In this document: one piece after another, positions 58,619-64,000 of the stretch
Position numbering within the stretch: the first letter of the stretch is position 1
Layout of the letters: the number at the start of each line of letters is the position of its first letter
DNA from: Verpa conica
Taxonomy: Eukaryota > Ascomycota > Pezizomycetes > Pezizales > Morchellaceae
Direction of reading: 5' to 3'
NCBI GenBank assembly: GCA_033030425.1
Contig: JAUFSD010000018.1
Location: 1 to 64,000, forward strand
DNA length: 64,000 bases
Notes under the pieces: model-generated
The model's database searches: none
What the model was told of the DNA's origin: nothing
The model's input: only the letters and a program-made list of their open reading frames with translations
Translations under genes and position numbers: made by a program

Positions 58619-60490
58619 CTAGTAATTATCATCCTCCTCTCTAAGCCTATCAACAATGTGAATATACTCTGGTTCCATATTATCTAAATAATTATCACTT
58701 TCAAGCTCTCGAGTTACCGATACGTACGTATTTGGCGTCCAGTTATAAGTCTTTTCCGGTTTTTGACATAGTAGAAGAGTTCCTCCAGTTTGAAGGAACT
58801 GATCTGCAAGTTGACGCAGATATAAATATGCAACACGATGGACTGGTGTAGAGGAATCCTCCATCTGCATACTAAATGTAATGGGAGTTTGTATTCCAAC
58901 ATTGTGAAGTTCTTGTGAGCACCAGCTAAGCGTAGCTGTAGGAAGATATTCGTTTGGATCTAGTAGAATATTAACAGCTATCCAAATATAAATTAATATT
59001 GATAAAGTTAAAGTTTACCATATTCCTCCACATCTACCATTAGTCGGTTAAGAGTACTTTGATCGGGTACAAGACCATAGTCATTAATACCAGTAGGAGG
59101 ATCGTGATATAAAAGTATAGGCTTTCCCGTTGGTAATGCAGGGCGGTTTTTTTGATATCGAATGGTATGTGCATTCCACAAATCGACAAATTCGTACACT
59201 TCCTGTCTTACCATTGGCAAGTATACGTACAGCATAGCTATTTGATCTGCAAAGCTTCCTGTATACTCTCCGGCATCTCTCATACTATCAAAAAATGTCT
59301 ATCAATTATAAATTAGCTTATTATTTTAACTTTGTAAAGTATAATATTTACCTTCCATACGATTGTTTGGCTTTTACTCATTTGGCGCCACCAAGACTCA
59401 ATGCGCTGGTTCAATACAGATGTACCATACCAGTACACGTCAGTAAGCTGTACACTAGGATTGAGCGCAGTGTGAAGTTGAAGATGTGCATTAGCCATCA
59501 TGGTAGTTTCACTACCCCGATCAGAGCGAATTGTGAATGGTAATGTATTTGTAGTATCTATTAGGTCCAAATATTGCCGTAGAATTGCAACCCCTGTTGC
59601 AGCGGATATTCCTACATGAATCCAAGTAATAAATCTAGAATCATAAATTTAGTTAATTCTATAATATGAGTCAAACTATAGCTGCTCGGTACAGACAGTG
59701 CGCTTACCTTGAATAAGCATCTATTCCGGCATATATTTCAATACCATAATGTGTCAATTTATGGTGTCCATCAACTGACAACACACGGTTCGGACCTGCT
59801 ACTTTAAAGATTCCACGGGGTACATTTTGTTGTCCAAATTGCCGTTCAGTAACTCCAATTGGATCCAACTCCCGTAAAATCTCATACATACAATTACGAG
59901 CAACCGGAATTCCAGACTGTTTTAATTTGTAATAGGAAAGTCGGCGACCATAGAGTACATTTTGTCCAGATGCAAGTTGTTCCTGCAATGCTACCTGCAT
60001 TATCATATTATGCTGTGGGATATTGGCTGCATCCGTACGACGTCGCATGCCAAGTGCCAGTCTAAGCTGTCTCATCCTATATAAGACATGCATTAGTAGT
60101 TGTTTCATTTATGCATAAATAACAAAACATACTGTCGTAGACTGATTTCAAATCCATTACGGCTTAAAAAACTTAGAATTTCGGCATCTCTTAATCTATA
60201 CTGGTAAAATAAACGCCACATTATTTTTTCAACTCCGGTTCCAGCCAGCAATAGAAACATCTGATGCTTGCGATAACCCCATTTGTGTAGTGCATTTTGC
60301 ATTGTACGGGAATTAGGGTATGACGTAGAACTGCTTAGAGCTGCGGGGCCCATTGTGGTAACTTCCGGATATAATGACTGTAGTTGAGCAATTGTATCCG
60401 ATAAAGTATTATTTTCAACAATATACCAATACCAGATTACATACCGGTATGGTTCTAGTGCAGTATAAGCTGGTCGGCCGGAGGATGATA
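58619..60490 (-). CDS. Element 2 transposase, integrase-like DDE
   Basis: Homologue of the element 1 transposase with introns at comparable places. Parts: about 60490-60150 (SSSGRPAYTALEPYRYVIWY, N-terminal helix-turn-helix), about 60076-59706 (MRQLRLALGMRRR to LSVDGHHKLTHYGIEIYAGI), 59640-59355 (FITWIHVGIS, TIRSDRGSE, NQRIESWW), 59297-59020 (TFFDSMRDAGEYTG) and 58985-58619. The catalytic Asp-Asp-Glu set is present (SVDGH, RSDRG, RIESW). No ATG precedes the first part in frame, so an upstream exon or a lost start must be assumed. It is divergent from the partner gene; the ~120-bp space between them would hold a shared promoter. Confidence 0.75.
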
Positions 60491-60615
60491 TAGTTGATAA
60501 AACTTGATAGTTATAAAAAATAAGATAAATAGAAGAGGATTGCCCGTACTTATATACTTTTTATTTTACATAATTAATTTCTCAAATTAATTTTTGCCTT
60601 TATTATATCTCTATT

Positions 60616-63600
60616 ATGTCTTTACAACGTCCATCAATCAATCACTATGACCTTTATTGCTCTGGTCCAGAATGTGTACATCTTAAACCTGAGATAGCAG
60701 CTACAGGCCTTTTTTCCCATCTTCAGGTTGAACACATACCATATCCATTTGGAATACCGGAGCGCTCATGTGATACCTGTCATCAAATACAACCATACCA
60801 ACACATTACCCGAACTAATCAATATGGCAGCCCGTCAGTTAGTTTTACTAGGGATATACCCAACAGGTATTTATCCTATAAATTATTTAATTAATACTTA
60901 CATTTAACAATTAAAGTGCTATTGATCCAGAACTACAACCTTCTTCTCAGTCTTTATACCCTAGTATTTCGACTGCACAGCAAAAAGCATCGGGTACCAT
61001 ACCTACATCAGCAAAAACAAAGATTCCGCCCCGCTCTCCTGGAGAGCGGGGCGAGCGGGGCGACGATTTTGCAAACCTACCCTCCCACAGGTGCTTTATG
61101 CTGCACGTCATCTCCGGGAGATCTCAGGGCGGACGCTAGCAGTCCGGGAGATGCCGGGAGAGTCTCAATAAGAGTAGAACAAAAAGTTGCGTCTAGAAGA
61201 GTCTCAATTCTCTATTCTCTATTTTCTATGTTCTATCTAATCTATATACAAGAATATACCTGCTTTGCTGCCTCCCCGCTGCCCCCTCCCGCTTGCCCCG
61301 CCGCCTGCCTGCCTGCCGCTGCTGCGCTAGAAGGCAGCTCAACGTCCAGTCGACGCGTCGGACCAAGGGTGTTCGTACCTGAACGGGTAGGTTGTTCGCT
61401 TGGTGGCCCGGGGGCTGCTGAAGGCTGCTGGGAGTTCTGCTGGGGGTTTTCTGGGGTCACGTTGACGCGTCGGACACGGGAGGTTTGTCTCGCCCCGGGT
61501 TCATTGTTTGCTCTATAGGAGAAAGCCTGCAGCTGTTGCTGGAGGGGGTCTGCCTGGGGGTCTGCCTGGGGGTCTGCTCGAGGGTCTGCTTGAGGTCCAT
61601 AGACGTGTAGGACATGGAGGATTTGTACCGTGACGGGTAGGTTGTTCGCTTTATAGGAGAGAACCTGCCTATTCCCCACCCCCCCGCCTGCCTGCTTGCC
61701 TGCTTGCCTGCTTGCCTGCTTGCCTGCCTGCTTGCTGCCTGCTGCCGCTGTCGCGCTGAGAGGCAGCTCGACGTCCAGTCGACGCGTCGGACCAAGAGTG
61801 TTCGTACCTGAACGGGTAGGTTGTTCGCTTGGTGGCCCGGGGGCTGCTGAAGGCTGCTGGAGGCTTGCTGGGGGTCCTGCTGCAGCTGTCGCGCTGGAGG
61901 TCCTCTGGGGGTCACATTGACGCGTCAGACATGAGGTGTTCGTACCGGTACGGCCGCTGGGGGGGGGGCTACTGCTGGCGGTGCTATAAGGCGCTGTTCT
62001 CAATAGTTAGCATAGGTTCATAGAGTGGTAGTGAGTGGGTGGGGGGTGCTGGGGGAGAGGGGTTGCAGGCGCGTTAATGTGGTACGGCCGGGTAACACCA
62101 GCACCTCTCCAGGAGACTGGGGGCGACGGTCCCTCGCCCGGGTGCTGAGGGGTCGGCAGCGCTCTCCAGGAGAGCGGGGCGAACTTTCTCCGCCTGGGCG
62201 ACAAAAATCTCCCGGAGAGTTTTTTTTTTTTTGCTGATGTAATCAACGCTTCGCCAGCCATCAAATTTTTCAAGATGCAATTTTAGCAGCTAAAGGTAGT
62301 CCAAAAGTAAGTCAATTAGCTATTGGACGTGGCTTTCCTCCTATACGAACACAGCACACCAATTCCAAATACCAAGCACAAAGTCAAGGTCGAGGTCGAG
62401 GTCGAGGTCAGAAACATAGTCAACAGAACCATGATTATACCATACCATCTATACTTCCATCATCAACTCTAAATGAATGGTTGATTAAGTTATTAGTAGC
62501 TGAAGTACATCCGAACACAAGTTTTAGTAAGAGGATATTTCGAGAAAGTGTTGATTCAGAAGTATGGCGTCCTTCAGAAGCTCTTTTGAACAAAGTTATT
62601 CCCAGTGGAGCCCGCGAATGGAGTAGATTTTTTGAAGAAAACCTAGTCGAAAATATTGGGTTATGGCAAAGAGAGTTTTCCCGTCCTATACATAATGATG
62701 GACTTGGATGTAAGTTTATTTTATACATTCTTTATAATAATATCTACAATTACTGATAACTAGTTTTTTATAGGGATTTGGATAAGCAAAGTCTATCTGC
62801 TTAGTTCTTGGAGTAAGCGACTAGGTGGTGTAAGACTACCTGAAGCCGAAACGCAGGAAACTACTACTTTAAAAGCAATTTTAAACAACTTTTTCCCTTT
62901 TTCGCAGCATAAAAAAATAGATACTCCTATTGTCTATATTGCAATTGAATATGAATATAGACTTTATTCCAATAACACGGAAGAATCAGAGCTATCATTA
63001 CAGTTAGTATCTCCTCATTATCGATAAACTTGTAAGTATACTTGTTACTCATATAATACATTCTAGTACTCAGCCAAAAATTAGCCCTCATATAGACGAT
63101 GAAATACCGGTACAAGATAGTTACATTGAGCTGGACACTGAGATTGATGAACCAGATCTTTATGTGGAGGAGCAAAGAAGTAGTTTGCTTCCTATAGATT
63201 TAAGCGAATCTCCCGATACTACATTATTCCTAGAAACTTTACCCATTGCAAAATCAATACCGCAATTGATAGCAGAACAATTAGGAACAGGAAAAGAAAT
63301 ATCAAATAAAGTAAGTAAAACTTTTAATTCATATTTAAAGAATAATTACTAACTTAATTTAAATTAGCGTACTCATTCTGATATTGCTATCTCTTCAAGC
63401 CCTCCAAGTAAATATAGTGGCAAAGTACTGGCGACTGCATCTCTTTCCGGAAAAGAGAAATCAGGTTCTATTATAAAAAGAACACGGTCTGGTACACGTA
63501 CTATTAAAGATATTGGCAGTACTAGTAGTGTTATTATAGATAATATCTCAAGTGGCTCGGCTATTAGTACTACTACTATTATGACCAGAAAACGTAGTGC

Positions 63601-63640
63601 TAAAAAACACGGGAAAGGGGAAAAGACAGGATCAAAATAA
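60616..63640 (+). pseudogene. Element 2 partner gene, interrupted by an insertion
   Basis: Exon 1 starts MSLQRPSINHYDLYCSGPEC at 60616 and holds paired C/H residues (CSGPEC..HLQVEH, CDTCHQ), possible zinc fingers. An intron at about 60870-60918 joins it to SAIDPELQ.. The exon is broken at 61005 by the 61006-62239 insertion; after it the same frame resumes at QRFASHQIFQDA and goes on through an RGRGRGQ run, LPSSTLNEWLIKLL and PSGAREWSRFFEENL. Further exons, separated by gtaagt-type introns at about 62710-62773, 63032-63068 and 63310-63367, end at a basic S/T-rich tail (stop 63638-63640). It resembles the element 1 partner in overall plan. With the insertion the product would be truncated after about 120 residues. 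Confidence 0.65.
61006..62239. mobile_element. 1,234-bp TA-flanked insertion in the partner gene
   Basis: Flanked by TA (61004-61005 and 62240-62241). The ends CATCAGCAAAAA and TTTTTGCTGATG are inverted. Interior is G+C-rich: palindromes ctctcctggagagcgggg near both ends, two ~430-bp direct repeats (61300-61500 and 61750-61930, marker gtcgacgcgtcggaccaag), and a run of cctgcttg repeats. No transposase frame is seen, so it is non-autonomous. TA duplication is typical of Tc1/mariner-type movement, but the source family is unknown. Its cctgcttg run and hairpins recall the 1-6 kb repeat block. Confidence 0.8.
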
Positions 63641-63799
63641 TATTGGGTATATTGGTGGACTGGGAAATTGTGGGTTTTTATTTTTGTAGGCTTTTCATTT
63701 TTTCATTTTTTCATTTTTTCATTTTCTCATTTTCTCACAATAAAAACAACCAACTCTGAATTTACTTCGCCTTGGTCGCTATGGGCCTCCGTACCCCAG

Positions 63800-64000
63800 C
63801 TGGAGACAACCCTGGCGGGTCCCGGGAAACTGGTTGCGCCCACGCGCACAGCTATCCCCGTCTACACGGCATTGCAGCGGAACCCCGATATAAGTGTGTC
63901 TACTCAAGGTTAAAGTACCCTGCTTCGATCCCATATGGCACCTAGACCTTGTGATAACATGGAGAGCAGACTCAGCAAGGGCGTTCAGGTGGCGCTGGGA
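63800..64000. other. Flank of element 2; no gene assigned
   Basis: A short plus-strand frame ends at 63913. The sequence is G+C-rich and may belong to a repeat or gene continuing outside the window. Confidence 0.3.

Larger units (their letters stand above)
57470..63793. mobile_element. Element 2: 6,324-bp transposon related to element 1
   Basis: The left end TACGGAGGCCCATAGCGACC (57470-57510) and the right end (63753-63793) are perfect inverted repeats of 41 bp. Both are flanked by CCCCAG (57464-57469 and 63794-63799), a 6-bp target duplication. Contents: a 20-bp minisatellite, a basic cargo gene (plus, 57912-58514), a transposase (minus, 58619-60490) and a partner gene (plus, 60616-63640) interrupted by a 1,234-bp insertion. 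The first bases of the termini agree with element 1 (TACGGMRGCC), as do the transposase family and partner gene. The perfect termini suggest recent movement, although the partner gene is now broken. Confidence 0.9.

Noticed and set aside
61242..62003. 253-codon minus-strand frame rich in Q, P, A and S
   Set aside because: Lies in a G+C-rich duplicated, non-autonomous insertion; repetitive and without domain-like sequence.

Overview
The window looks like repeat-rich, gene-poor nuclear DNA of a filamentous ascomycete (Pezizomycotina). The evidence is: genes split by short GT..AG introns of about 49-90 nt, several with TACTAAC-type branch sites; fungal families (Hsp70-like ATPase, HVA1-type TUDOR protein, H-type lectin, NLR-type N-terminal helical domain, small cysteine-rich secreted proteins); and dense small inverted-repeat elements and solo LTR-like pieces. 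Species cannot be decided from the sequence. No rRNA, tRNA or CRISPR was recognised.

Layout. 1-6.2 kb is a non-coding, G+C-rich repeat block: two arrays of a ~357-bp unit, a second ~260-bp unit present three times, and three clusters of short interrupted palindromes, each with its own motif. 6.3-11.7 kb holds two divergently related genes of one unrecognised family. 11.7-27 kb is sparse: a small secreted protein (15.75 kb), a degenerate P-loop GTPase (17 kb), a 12-cysteine secreted protein (18.6 kb), a three-domain H-type lectin (23.7 kb), a possible membrane microprotein (26 kb), solo LTR-like copies and MITEs. 28.8-37.8 kb is the host-gene part: a stand-alone NLR-type N-terminal domain protein, a single-pass membrane protein and a complete nine-exon Hsp70-like gene.

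38.9-47.0 kb is an 8,069-bp DNA transposon (element 1) whose ends can be fixed to the base: inverted termini TACGGCAGCC.., a 6-bp target duplication CAGAGG, and insertion inside a 152-bp hAT-like MITE which itself has an 8-bp duplication CCACGAGC on the far outer sides. It carries an intact six-exon integrase-fold (DDE) transposase, a conserved partner gene, a 164-165-bp tandem array, and a 413-residue 2-oxoglutarate/Fe(II) dioxygenase that looks TET/JBP-like. 57.5-63.8 kb is a second element of the same class (element 2; TACGGAGGCC termini 41 bp perfect, duplication CCCCAG) with a diverged transposase, a partner gene broken by a 1,234-bp TA-flanked insertion, a 20-bp minisatellite and an unrelated basic cargo protein. 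The order terminus-array-cargo-transposase-partner is the same in both. This transposon class with exchangeable cargo, one being a putative DNA-base dioxygenase, is the most interesting system in the window.

Between and around the elements lie a HVA1/TUDOR-like small gene (51.9 kb), a probable RING-type ubiquitin ligase gene (54.5-55.4 kb), and several foldback or MITE-like sequences. Introns were placed by eye; where reading frame, splice signals and total length agree (Hsp70-like gene, element 1 transposase and partner gene) the models are strong, elsewhere they are marked uncertain.
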